64,000 nucleotides of DNA from Candidatus Hydrogenedentota bacterium (GTDB lineage: Bacteria; Hydrogenedentota; Hydrogenedentia; Hydrogenedentales; SLHB01). The notes under the pieces are model-generated. The model had not been told where the DNA came from. It ran no database searches and saw nothing but the letters and a program-made list of their open reading frames with translations. The DNA is taken from positions 1 through 64,000 of the forward strand of contig JADLHJ010000048.1 in NCBI GenBank assembly GCA_020848835.1, read 5' to 3'. Positions 1-6,936 of this stretch are shown piece after piece. Position numbers and translations under genes: made by a program. Within the stretch, counting starts at the first letter, position 1; each line of letters starts with the position of its first letter.

Positions 1-542
1 GCGAGGACTTGTTGATGCGGTTCAATCTTGGTGTGAACGATGCAATCGGCACTTTGTCGTTTGGATCGCGCACGAAGCTGAACCTTGTTGTCGCGCTGTC
101 GCACCGGCCCGCGTTGCTGTTGCTGGACGAACCGCTCTCGGGACTCGACCCTGTGTCGAAACGCGAAGTGTTTACGGAATTGCTCGACGCGGTGCAGAGC
201 GAAGAGCGGACCGTTTTCATTTCCTCGCACAACCTCGATGAACTCGAACGCTTCTGCGATCACATTGGGATTATTCAAGACGGCAAGATGCTGCTTGAAG
301 GGCCGACTGCGGAACTTGTCGAACGCTTTAAGATGGTCGATTGCGTGACGACGAACGGCGCGCGGCCGGAGCAGTTCGACGGCGTGTGGGTGCAACGCAA
401 GGACGGCGAGCGTTGGCGGCTGCTGTTGGACACGAAGAGCAACGCGGTTGATCGTTTAAATGCGCACGGCATGTCGGATATCACGAGCGCGCCGGTGACG
501 TTGGAGGAATTGTTTGTTGGATTGATGAAGGCGGAGAAATAG
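1..542 (+). CDS. ABC transporter ATP-binding protein, C-terminal part (5' end outside window)
   Basis: This is the second half of an ABC transporter ATPase, which powers transport by ATP hydrolysis at the inner membrane. The frame is open through the left edge (first whole codon at base 3), so the Walker A half lies outside. Visible in order are a degenerate signature LSFGS (canonical LSGGQ), Walker B LLLLDEP, D-loop SGLDP and the H-loop histidine in ISSHNLDEL, then about 85 further residues typical of export-type ABC ATPases. A TTG-TTG-ATG run at bases 9-17 is internal, not a start, because the signature motif follows only about 16 codons later. No permease is present downstream; any partner would lie to the left. 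Substrate unknown. Confidence 0.9.
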   Translation, partial: EDLLMRFNLGVNDAIGTLSFGSRTKLNLVVALSHRPALLLLDEPLSGLDPVSKREVFTELLDAVQSEERTVFISSHNLDELERFCDHIGIIQDGKMLLEGPTAELVERFKMVDCVTTNGARPEQFDGVWVQRKDGERWRLLLDTKSNAVDRLNAHGMSDITSAPVTLEELFVGLMKAEK

Positions 543-557
543 CGAATACGGGATCGT

Positions 558-586
558 CCACAGATTTCACAGAAGGACACAGATTT
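558..586 (+). repeat. CACAGAT-type short direct-repeat tract
   Basis: Three imperfect units of CACAGA spaced 10-11 bases apart lie just after the ABC ATPase stop. A near-identical tract follows oppC at 42319-42346. Both sit immediately upstream of a three-hairpin repeat element. Function unknown. Confidence 0.5.
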
Positions 587-604
587 CAGAAACTCCAGCA
601 TTTG

Positions 605-727
605 CTGCCGGAACCCCTACAGGGTTCACGAACAATTTGTGTCCGGTTACCTAGGGTAGCCCCGTCTCCGTCGAAGCGACTCCGCCGGGGCAACCCTAGG
701 CTACGCGCAGTAATCCCTTCGGGATAA
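605..727 (+). repeat. Three-hairpin interspersed repeat, family A copy 1
   Basis: About 120 bp with three successive palindromes: GAACCCC-TAC-AGGGTTC, a long stem closed by CCTAGGGT/ACCCTAGG with apical GTCG-AAG-CGAC, and ATCCC-TTC-GGGAT. Two other copies lie at 18335-18452 (same strand) and 60568-60690 (opposite strand). The outer stem reads CCCAGGGT/ACCCTGGG in the other two copies, a paired T-A to C-G change, so base pairing rather than sequence seems to be kept. Confidence 0.8.
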
Positions 728-780
728 AGAGGCTGCGGCTTTAGGTTTTGTTCTTACTTTCAATGACTCTTCAAGACCGG

Positions 781-821
781 TGCAGCCAAAGCGGCGTCTG
801 CCCGCCGCCGCACTCCAAATA
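781..821 (+). repeat. Short palindromic repeat, family C copy 1
   Basis: The unit has the form GCCAAAGCGG...CCGCACTCCAAA. The same end sequences occur at 8643-8686, 23381-23496 and 63100-63200. It sits just after the stop codon of the leftward VWA gene. A REP-like intergenic element; function unknown. Confidence 0.65.
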
Positions 822-830
822 GCGCACGGT

Positions 831-2063
831 TTATGTACGGACTTCGCTGAGGCGTTCTACCATTCCTTTGATGCCGCCTAGGGTCATGTCTTCCATGTGG
901 AAGATTTGGCGGATGCGGTTGAGGGTGTAGCCGCCGTATGCGTTGGGCCAGGAGGTTTTGGGGATGGGGTTGAGCCAGACGCTGTGTTTGTAGCGTTCGG
1001 CGGTGCGGCGGAGCCAGTAGGTACTGGGCTTGGCTTCGCGCGCGTAGTGATAGATCGAGCCGTGGGGCATTTCGAGTTCTTCGGGCGCCATGGTTGCGTC
1101 GCCGAAAAATACAAAGCGGGTGTCGGGGTTGCGTTGGAGCAGTTGTTCGGTGCTGAGTTTTTTGGTGCGGCGGAAGTCGGTGTAGACGTTTTGGTAGATC
1201 GTGTTGTGGAAGTAGTAGGTGGTCATGTCTTCGAATCGTTCGTGCATTTTTTTGAAGAGCAGGCGCGTGAGCTGGATGAAGGGGTCCATCGAGTAACCAC
1301 CGTTGTCTACCAACAACACGACGCTGATGCGGTCGCGGAGTTCGCGTTCGAAGACGAGGTCGATCTCGCCGCCGTGTTGCGCGGTGCGGCGGATCGTTTC
1401 GTCGAGATTCAGAATGTCGCGCGGGCCCTCGTTCTTCATGTGCTTCATTGATTCGAGGGCTTCGCGGATGTTTTCCGCGCGCACGGCGGTTTTGTCGGCG
1501 TAGGATAAATAACGGCGATCGGCGATTACCGTCAGCGCGCTGCGGTTGCGCGATGCGCCTTCTACGCGCACGCCGCGCTGCGCGTTGCCGTCGCCGCCGA
1601 AGGGTGAGTTGCCGAAGCGTCCTACCCATTTGCTGCCGCCCTGGTGCGCTTCGAGTTGTTCGCGCAGCGTTTCCCAGAACTTGTCCATGAGTTCTTGCGC
1701 GGACATGGTGTAGATCGCGCGTTCGGGGAGTTTGCCGTCGGCGATTTGTTGGGCGAGCCAGTCTTTGAAGGGTTTTGTGCGGAGGAGATCGAGGTCGCCT
1801 TCGGCGACGTGCGGGATTTCGATACCGAAGAAGTAGTACGAGAACGCGCGCTCGAATGCGTCGAGATGTTCCTTGCGGCGGACGAAGGTGAGTTTTGATA
1901 AGACGAAGAGATCGTCGAGCGATTTTACGAGGCCGCGATCGAAGCCTTCGTTTAGATCGATGAGATCTTTCGGGCTGACGGGGACGCCGTAGTCGCGGAC
2001 GAGAAAGAAGAAGTCGGCGAAGAGGGCGGTGGAGTAGGTGGAAGGCGATGCCGCATTCAACAT
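831..2063 (-). CDS. VWA domain protein, CoxE-like, with altered MIDAS
   Basis: A 410-residue protein resembling the CoxE/VWA partners of MoxR AAA ATPases, thought to act together in metal insertion or complex maturation. The N-terminal half (residues 10-130) is helical; the VWA fold begins near residue 245 with the strand ISVVLLVD. The metal-site motif expected as DxSxS reads D253-N-G-G-Y-S-M, so the two classic serines are displaced. The start codon lies 2 nt after the hicA stop (TAA-TC-ATG), suggesting translational coupling. A MoxR gene lies upstream in the same leftward run, supporting the pairing. No signal peptide is seen, so it is likely cytoplasmic. The client protein is unknown. Confidence 0.85.
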   Translation of the reverse strand: MLNAASPSTYSTALFADFFFLVRDYGVPVSPKDLIDLNEGFDRGLVKSLDDLFVLSKLTFVRRKEHLDAFERAFSYYFFGIEIPHVAEGDLDLLRTKPFKDWLAQQIADGKLPERAIYTMSAQELMDKFWETLREQLEAHQGGSKWVGRFGNSPFGGDGNAQRGVRVEGASRNRSALTVIADRRYLSYADKTAVRAENIREALESMKHMKNEGPRDILNLDETIRRTAQHGGEIDLVFERELRDRISVVLLVDNGGYSMDPFIQLTRLLFKKMHERFEDMTTYYFHNTIYQNVYTDFRRTKKLSTEQLLQRNPDTRFVFFGDATMAPEELEMPHGSIYHYAREAKPSTYWLRRTAERYKHSVWLNPIPKTSWPNAYGGYTLNRIRQIFHMEDMTLGGIKGMVERLSEVRT

Positions 2064-2065
2064 GA

Positions 2066-2278
2066 TTACACCAAATCTAGAAATTCTCTTGGAGAAAGTC
2101 CTGCATCTTTCGCAATACCACCCATGGTGTACGCGTTGATAGTCCGATGGCGGGGAATTGAAACATGGACAACACCATTGCTCATTATGGTGTGTTTGCC
2201 TTCTCGGATTACCGCAAAGCCAACTTTTTTGAGAACTCGAATTGCAGTCTCATACCCAATGCCTGGAATCTGAGGCAT
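2066..2278 (-). CDS. hicA: HicA-family mRNA interferase toxin
   Basis: A 70-residue protein with the double-stranded-RNA-binding-like HicA fold. It has a conserved histidine in GKHTIM (His29), the strand HVSIPRH and the C-terminal DAGLSPREF segment typical of HicA. Active HicA toxins cleave mRNA and are held inactive by HicB. The ATG follows the hicB TGA after a single base, so expression is coupled to the antitoxin, and the antitoxin is encoded first. The toxin gene in turn ends 2 nt before the VWA gene. Length is normal for the family and the catalytic His is present, so it is probably functional. Confidence 0.88.
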   Translation of the reverse strand: MPQIPGIGYETAIRVLKKVGFAVIREGKHTIMSNGVVHVSIPRHRTINAYTMGGIAKDAGLSPREFLDLV

Positions 2279-2279
2279 T

Positions 2280-2474
2280 TCAAACAGTTACTTCTTCTTC
2301 TGTTACTTTGGCAGAGGCCAATTCTTCGTCTACTTCAAGCCACTCCCGAATCGCAATCCTGATATTTTCGAGAGCTTCTTCTTTCGAGCTACCTTGAGAG
2401 TGGCAACCGCGAAGCGCAGGACAGCTCACCGCAAATCCTTCGTCGCTTTCTATGAGTGTTACTCGATATTTCAT
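2280..2474 (-). CDS. hicB: HicB-family antitoxin
   Basis: A 64-residue HicB-type partial RNase H-fold protein with the motifs DEGFAVSCPALRGCHSQG and EEALENIRIAI. It would neutralise HicA by direct binding. There is no separate DNA-binding C-terminal domain, so autoregulation by this short form is uncertain. A GGAG ribosome-binding site stands about 9 nt before the ATG. It is first in the hicB-hicA pair and lies inside a longer leftward run that starts with moxR. Confidence 0.9.
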   Translation of the reverse strand: MKYRVTLIESDEGFAVSCPALRGCHSQGSSKEEALENIRIAIREWLEVDEELASAKVTEEEVTV

Positions 2475-2540
2475 TTGAAATCACTCCACAAGCCTACACC
2501 AAGTATTGTACACCAAGTCCGCACGTACCCTAACTACCCG

Positions 2541-2786
2541 TCAAATAATACCGCGAGCGAATAGGAACACGCCAAGAATAAACACGCCTGCACCGACGAT
2601 GTAGCCGAGGAGCATGAGCGGGATGGAGAATGCGAGCAGGCCTGGGATGACCCAGCCGAGCAGCATGAGCACGACACCGCCGATGAGTGAGGGGACAATT
2701 CCGATTTGCAATGAGATGGGTGTGACGAACTTCCACAAGCGGTGGACGAGTTCCCAGAATTTGCCTCGGCGTTCTCGTACTAACAT
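2541..2786 (-). CDS. Small membrane protein, unknown
   Basis: An 81-residue protein with a basic N-terminus (RERRGKFW) and two or three hydrophobic stretches (roughly residues 28-50 and 52-80), rich in Gly, Leu, Ile and Val. A GGAGG site 5 nt before the ATG supports the start. It lies between moxR and hicB on the same strand with short spacing. No family is recognised; it could anchor or modulate the MoxR/VWA pair, but that rests on position only. Confidence 0.7.
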   Translation of the reverse strand: MLVRERRGKFWELVHRLWKFVTPISLQIGIVPSLIGGVVLMLLGWVIPGLLAFSIPLMLLGYIVGAGVFILGVFLFARGII

Positions 2787-2838
2787 GTTGCCTCCGTAAC
2801 TGCGCGAGTGCGCGTTACTGCGTTTCGATCACGGAGTC

Positions 2839-3681
2839 CTACAAGTATCGTCGTCCTTTGCCGCCTTCGCGGTACATGGCGATGTCGCCGGCGCGTTTCA
2901 ACAAAATGCCGATGAGTTGCGGCTCTTTTGCGTTTGGCATTTGGCCGCTGCGTTCGAGGGCACCGATCCAGTTGATGAGTTCGCTGGTCGCGGGCGGTTT
3001 CTCGAAGCCGCGTTCGCGCAATTCGTAAAAGATCGCGATGGCGGTCTCCATCAGTTTGGCGCTGGTCTTCGGGAAGTGTAACCGCAGGATCTCGTGCATT
3101 TGTTCCGGGGACGGAAAGGCGATGTGGTGGCAGAAGCAGCGGCGCAGGAAGGGGTCGGAAAGCTCACGCTTGGCGTTTGACGTAAGGAAGATCGCGGGAC
3201 GGACCTCTGCCTTTACCGTGTGGTTCACTTCTCGGATGGTGAATTGACACTCTTCGAGAATGTCGAGGAGGTTGTCTTGGACGTCCGACTCGGTCTTATC
3301 AATTTCGTCTAACAGTAATACGACCTTCTTGCCTGCGCGGAAGGCCCTGCCGATGGGCCCCCAGATGATGTAGTCGAAGAAGTTGTCCACCACCCGGCCG
3401 GTCTCGCCGCTGCCGAAGCGGGCGTCGTTGAGGCGGAGGACGGTGTCCTGCACGTAGCAGGCTTCCTCGCCTTTGATGGTGGATTTTGCGCGGAGAATTT
3501 CGGTGTCCAGGCTCAGCGCGCGGGCCACTTCCAGGGCTAACTGGGTTTTGCCTGTGCCGGCCTCGCCCGTGAGAAGGAGGGGCTTTTCCATTGCCAGGGC
3601 CATGTTCACGATGGCCTTGAGCTCGGGATCGAGGTAGTAACGCTCGGTGCCGTCAAATTGCAGAGTGGGGGCGGTTGCCAT
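2839..3681 (-). CDS. MoxR-family AAA+ ATPase
   Basis: A 280-residue MoxR-type AAA+ ATPase. Seen are Walker A GEAGTGKT, Walker B VVLLLDEID, sensor 1 LTSNAKREL and the arginine-finger region DPFLRRC, followed by the C-terminal lid helices. MoxR proteins work with VWA partners as chaperone-like machines, and the VWA gene at the end of this run fits. A longer reading starts 22 codons upstream, but homologues begin near MATAPTLQFDG, so the internal ATG at 3681 is preferred. It is first in the leftward run moxR, small membrane protein, hicB, hicA, VWA. Confidence 0.92.
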   Translation of the reverse strand: MATAPTLQFDGTERYYLDPELKAIVNMALAMEKPLLLTGEAGTGKTQLALEVARALSLDTEILRAKSTIKGEEACYVQDTVLRLNDARFGSGETGRVVDNFFDYIIWGPIGRAFRAGKKVVLLLDEIDKTESDVQDNLLDILEECQFTIREVNHTVKAEVRPAIFLTSNAKRELSDPFLRRCFCHHIAFPSPEQMHEILRLHFPKTSAKLMETAIAIFYELRERGFEKPPATSELINWIGALERSGQMPNAKEPQLIGILLKRAGDIAMYREGGKGRRYL

Positions 3682-4025
3682 GATGAAAAAATCCAGGTTT
3701 TGCCAGACCGACGTGGGAAGTCTAACACCGGAAACCGGAAGGGGCAATGGAAGCGTGAAATTTAGGCGAAATCACGCAAAGCAATGTTGATCGGAATTTC
3801 GATAATATCTCTGCAATAACGCAAAACGCTAACGCATACCTAACGATAGGTACGAAATTCTGGACAGGTAATGTAAATAATTCTCTTATTACCTATTGAC
3901 AGAATCCGTATTTAGCGATATTCTAGAATTTGCAAGGCGGGTCTGAGGAGGGTTGGAAACTCGGTCTGTTTTCCGGCTTGATCTGCTGAGTGGGGTTGTG
4001 TTTTTTTCAGTGTGAGGGCAATGGT
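3682..4025. other. Divergent intergenic region between moxR and csp
   Basis: An AT-rich stretch (about 3770-3935) separates the leftward moxR from the rightward cold-shock gene. It holds the csp promoter and the csp 5' leader. No further ORF is supported. Confidence 0.6.
3896..3924 (+). promoter_or_regulatory. Sigma-70-type promoter for csp
   Basis: A perfect -35 TTGACA (3896-3901), a 17-bp spacer and -10 TATTCT (3919-3924). Transcription would begin near 3931, giving a leader of about 95 nt before the csp ATG. Long leaders are typical of cold-shock mRNAs. It is the best consensus promoter I found in the window. Confidence 0.8.
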
Positions 4026-4262
4026 ATGAGCAGTTTGAATGGTGTGAACGGCAATGGAAGTCTCTTGGGGCGCGTGAAGTGGTTCAATGACCAGAAGGGT
4101 TTTGGTTTCATCACGCGCGATAACAGCCCGGATGTGTTCGTGCATCACAGCGCGATCCGGATGGAAGGCTTCCGTACGTTGCGCGAAGGAGAAGAAGTTC
4201 AGTTTGAATTGCTGGAGAGCCCGAAAGGCCTTCAAGCAGTGAACGTTTCTCGTCCACAATAA
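4026..4262 (+). CDS. csp: Cold-shock domain protein (CspA family)
   Basis: A 78-residue single-stranded nucleic-acid chaperone with one OB-fold cold-shock domain. RNP1 is KGFGFI and RNP2 is VFVHHSAI, preceded by the family hallmark GRVKWFND. A short Gly/Asn-rich N-terminal tail ([11 protein letters not shown]) precedes the domain. The ATG at 4026 is chosen because GAGGG stands about 9 nt upstream and an upstream in-frame start would add a poorly conserved segment. It is a monocistronic unit with its own strong promoter and a perfect intrinsic terminator. Confidence 0.96.
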   Translation: MSSLNGVNGNGSLLGRVKWFNDQKGFGFITRDNSPDVFVHHSAIRMEGFRTLREGEEVQFELLESPKGLQAVNVSRPQ

Positions 4263-4280
4263 CGACGAGAGGGAAATAAT

Positions 4281-4325
4281 AAGCGCGCCAGCGATGGGGA
4301 TTGCTGGCGCGCTTGTTTTTTTTTT
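4281..4325 (+). terminator. Intrinsic terminator of csp
   Basis: A perfect 12-bp stem AAGCGCGCCAGC / GCTGGCGCGCTT with a 10-nt loop, followed by a run of ten T residues (4316-4325). It begins 18 nt after the csp stop. Confidence 0.95.
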
Positions 4326-4392
4326 GCGCGCGTGTAGCTCCGCGGTGCGCTTTCAGCACGGCAGCTAAAAGAGTCGTTGCGATTTGCACGCT

Positions 4393-5259
4393 TTACACAT
4401 CGCAAATACGCGCGGCCTGTGAGAGCGAGGTGAGGGGATCGCGGGCGGGAATGAATTCCTGCGCGAGGTAGCCTTCGAATCCTGTGTCCACAATCGCCTG
4501 GCAGATCGTTTTGTATTGCAACTCTTGGGTCTCGTCGATCTCGTGGCGGCCGGGTACGCCGCCGGTGTGGTAATGGGCGATGTAGTCTTTGTTCTCGCGG
4601 ATCGTTGCGATGACGTCGCCTTCCATGATCTGCATGTGGTAGATGTCGTAGAGCAGCTTGAAGCGCGGCGAGCCTACTTCGTTCGCGAGCGCGACGCCCC
4701 AGGCGGTGTGATCGCACATGTAGTCTTTGTGATCGCGTTTGCTGTTGAGCAGTTCCATGCAGATGGTGACGCCGAGCTTCTCTGCGAGCGGGGTGATGCG
4801 CTTGAGGCCTTTCGCGCAGTTTTTGATGCCTTCCTTATCGCTCATTTCGCGGCGGTCGCCGCTGAACACGATCATGTTGGGATAGCCATATTCAGCAATT
4901 ACAGGGAGAATCTCTTCGGATTTTTTCACGAGTTCGTCGTGGCGCTTCGTCTCGTTCCATCCGTCGCGAATGGGGCCGGGGCCATTGACCATTGCGCAGA
5001 TGAGGCCGTGTTGTTTGACGGTGGGGAGTTCTTCGACGTTGAGGAGATCGATCGACTTTAGTCCGATCTCGACGGCGGCTTTGCAGAGGTCTTCGAGAGA
5101 GATATCTTTATAGCACCATTTGCAGACGGATTGTTTGAGACGGCCTTTAAGGGGTTCAGCAGCCGACGCCACACTGGTTGTTGTTGCAACGACGCCAATC
5201 GTTGTGCCGAGTGCAGTCGTCTTCAGTAGCTCACGTCGGGTAATGTTGGCGGGACTCAT
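4393..5259 (-). CDS. Tat-exported sugar isomerase/epimerase-like TIM-barrel protein
   Basis: A 288-residue protein of the xylose isomerase-like TIM-barrel superfamily, close to hydroxypyruvate isomerase-type proteins. A Tat signal (TRRELLKT, hydrophobic stretch, cleavage near ASAAEP) predicts export of a folded metalloprotein. Candidate metal ligands appear in family order: Glu in CMELLN, Asp in LLYDIYHMQI, His in HYHTGGVPGRHE and Glu in LAQEFIP. The start overlaps the stop of the upstream HicB-like gene by 3 nt (ATGA). It is last in the leftward glycine-cleavage run. The substrate is unknown; Tat-exported members of this fold are common in planctomycete-like bacteria. Confidence 0.85.
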   Translation of the reverse strand: MSPANITRRELLKTTALGTTIGVVATTTSVASAAEPLKGRLKQSVCKWCYKDISLEDLCKAAVEIGLKSIDLLNVEELPTVKQHGLICAMVNGPGPIRDGWNETKRHDELVKKSEEILPVIAEYGYPNMIVFSGDRREMSDKEGIKNCAKGLKRITPLAEKLGVTICMELLNSKRDHKDYMCDHTAWGVALANEVGSPRFKLLYDIYHMQIMEGDVIATIRENKDYIAHYHTGGVPGRHEIDETQELQYKTICQAIVDTGFEGYLAQEFIPARDPLTSLSQAARICDV

Positions 5260-5423
5260 ACCACTGTCTCCATGCGCTCGGCAACGACACGTAGTGCGAG
5301 CGCTTCAGCCAAAGCGATGGCTTCCTCACGCGTTTCACCATATTTTAGAACGCCCGGAAGCTCGCTCACTTCAGCGATCCAACGACCGTCATCTTCCTGC
5401 TCGGTTTCAACAGTGAATTGCAC
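5256..5423 (-). CDS. Orphan HicB-like protein
   Basis: A 55-residue HicB/DUF1902-like protein: strand VQFTVETEQEDDGRWIAEV, turn SELPGV, helix with REEAIALAEALAL. The start is read as GTG at 5423, because GAGGAG lies 6 nt upstream; an upstream ATG reading would add 24 residues with no family resemblance. No HicA toxin is adjacent. It lies 73 nt after gcvPB and overlaps the isomerase-like gene, so it is probably co-transcribed. It may be a solitary regulator or a remnant antitoxin. Confidence 0.75.
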   Translation of the reverse strand: MQFTVETEQEDDGRWIAEVSELPGVLKYGETREEAIALAEALALRVVAERMETVV

Positions 5424-5496
5424 TTCGGTCTCCTCGCGATATAGGTGGCTAAACACTCTGAATACCAGAATACGCTCGACTGCAATGAGCGTCAAT

Positions 5497-6936
5497 TCAA
5501 AGACAGGCGCAATTCAGTTGCCTTGCGGCGCGGACTTCGTCGAGGCGACCTACCGGTGTGGTTGTGGGCGCGTCGTGGAACGAATCGGGATCGGTTTCGA
5601 TCTTCTTTGCGATTTCGAGCATGGCGTCGCAGAAGGCGTCGAGTGTTTCGCGCGATTCGGTTTCGGTTGGCTCAATCATGATGCTTTCCTTGACCGTGAG
5701 CGGGAAATAGACTGTGGGCGCGTGGTAGCCGTAGTCGAGCAGCGCCTTCGCGATGTCGAGCGCGCGCACGCCTTTCTTCGCTTCGGGCGCGGCGGTAAAG
5801 ATGCATTCGTGCATGAAGGGGAGATCAAAGGCAGGCGTGTAGGCATCTTTCAATCGCGCGAAAATGTAGTTGGCGTTGAGCACGGCGTTCTCGCCGACTT
5901 CGCGCAGGCCGTCTTTGCCGAGGTGGCGCATGTATGCGTAGGCGCGCACGGCCATACCGAAGTTACCGAAGAACTGCGAGAGACGTCCGATCGATTTCTC
6001 CGGCATCTCGAGTGCAAATGTCTCACCGCGCTTTACCACGCGCGGACCCGGCAAAAACTTTTCCAGACGCTCACCCACACCAACGGGGCCAGAACCCGGG
6101 CCGCCCATGCCGTGCGGCGTGGCGAAGGTCTTGTGCAGGTTGTAGTGCATCACGTCGAAGCCAAGATCGCCGGGACGCGCTTTGCCGATGATCGCGTTCA
6201 GGTTTGCGCCGTCGTAATAAAGGAGCGCGTCGTGCTGGTGCAGATATTCGGCAATCTCCGCGACGACGGGTTCGAACAGCCCGTGCGTGTTCGGGCAGGT
6301 CATCATCAGGCCCGCGATGTTTTCCGTCATCGCGGCTTTCACGCTGTCGAGACGCATCGTGCCATCTTCGTGCGACGGCACTTCAACAACTTTGAATCCT
6401 GCGATTGCCGCGCTGGCCGGGTTCGTGCCGTGGGCGGAATCGGGAATGAGAATCGTGTCTTTGTGCGCATGACCGCGCTCGCGGTGATACGCAGCAATTA
6501 ACAGCGTGCCCGCGAGTTCGCCATGCGCACCAGCGATCGGTTGCAAGCAGGTCTGCTTCATACCCGCGATTTCGGCGAGCCATTTCTCCGTTTCGTAGAG
6601 CAATTCGAATGCGCCCTGACACAAGGGCCAGTACGCTTCGCTGCTGGAGAGCTGCGGATGCAATTGACCGAAGCCGGGCAGTGCCGCGACGGCCTCCGCG
6701 ATTTTCGGGTTGTACTTCATCGTGCAGGAACCGAGCGGATAGAAATGTGAATCCACGCCAAAGTTGCGGCGCGACAGATTCGTGAAGTGACGAATGACGT
6801 CGATCTCCGCGACCTCCGGTAGTTCCGCCGCTTTCTCCCGGCACAATTCGCGCGGCAACGACGCATCCGGCACATCGAGCGGATCGAGCGTAATCGCGCG
6901 ACGGCCTTGTACGGACTTTTCGTAGATCAACTGCAT
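5497..6936 (-). CDS. gcvPB: Glycine dehydrogenase (decarboxylating) subunit 2, P-protein
   Basis: A 479-residue C-terminal half of the glycine-cleavage P-protein. It decarboxylates glycine using PLP and passes the aminomethyl group to lipoylated GcvH. The PLP lysine is K269 in YNLHKTF, followed by the glycine-rich loop PHGMGGPGSGP. The conserved DSHFYPLGSCTMKYNP lies near residue 62 and DSAHGTNPASA near 166. The two-gene form is normal for many non-proteobacterial lineages. Its start lies 10 nt inside the end of gcvPA, indicating coupling. Confidence 0.97.
   Translation of the reverse strand: MQLIYEKSVQGRRAITLDPLDVPDASLPRELCREKAAELPEVAEIDVIRHFTNLSRRNFGVDSHFYPLGSCTMKYNPKIAEAVAALPGFGQLHPQLSSSEAYWPLCQGAFELLYETEKWLAEIAGMKQTCLQPIAGAHGELAGTLLIAAYHRERGHAHKDTILIPDSAHGTNPASAAIAGFKVVEVPSHEDGTMRLDSVKAAMTENIAGLMMTCPNTHGLFEPVVAEIAEYLHQHDALLYYDGANLNAIIGKARPGDLGFDVMHYNLHKTFATPHGMGGPGSGPVGVGERLEKFLPGPRVVKRGETFALEMPEKSIGRLSQFFGNFGMAVRAYAYMRHLGKDGLREVGENAVLNANYIFARLKDAYTPAFDLPFMHECIFTAAPEAKKGVRALDIAKALLDYGYHAPTVYFPLTVKESIMIEPTETESRETLDAFCDAMLEIAKKIETDPDSFHDAPTTTPVGRLDEVRAARQLNCACL

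Noticed and set aside
605..727. Family A repeat as a classic tRNA or riboswitch
   Set aside because: No cloverleaf or known aptamer; the copies lie in different contexts (downstream of genes and between genes), which fits an interspersed element better.
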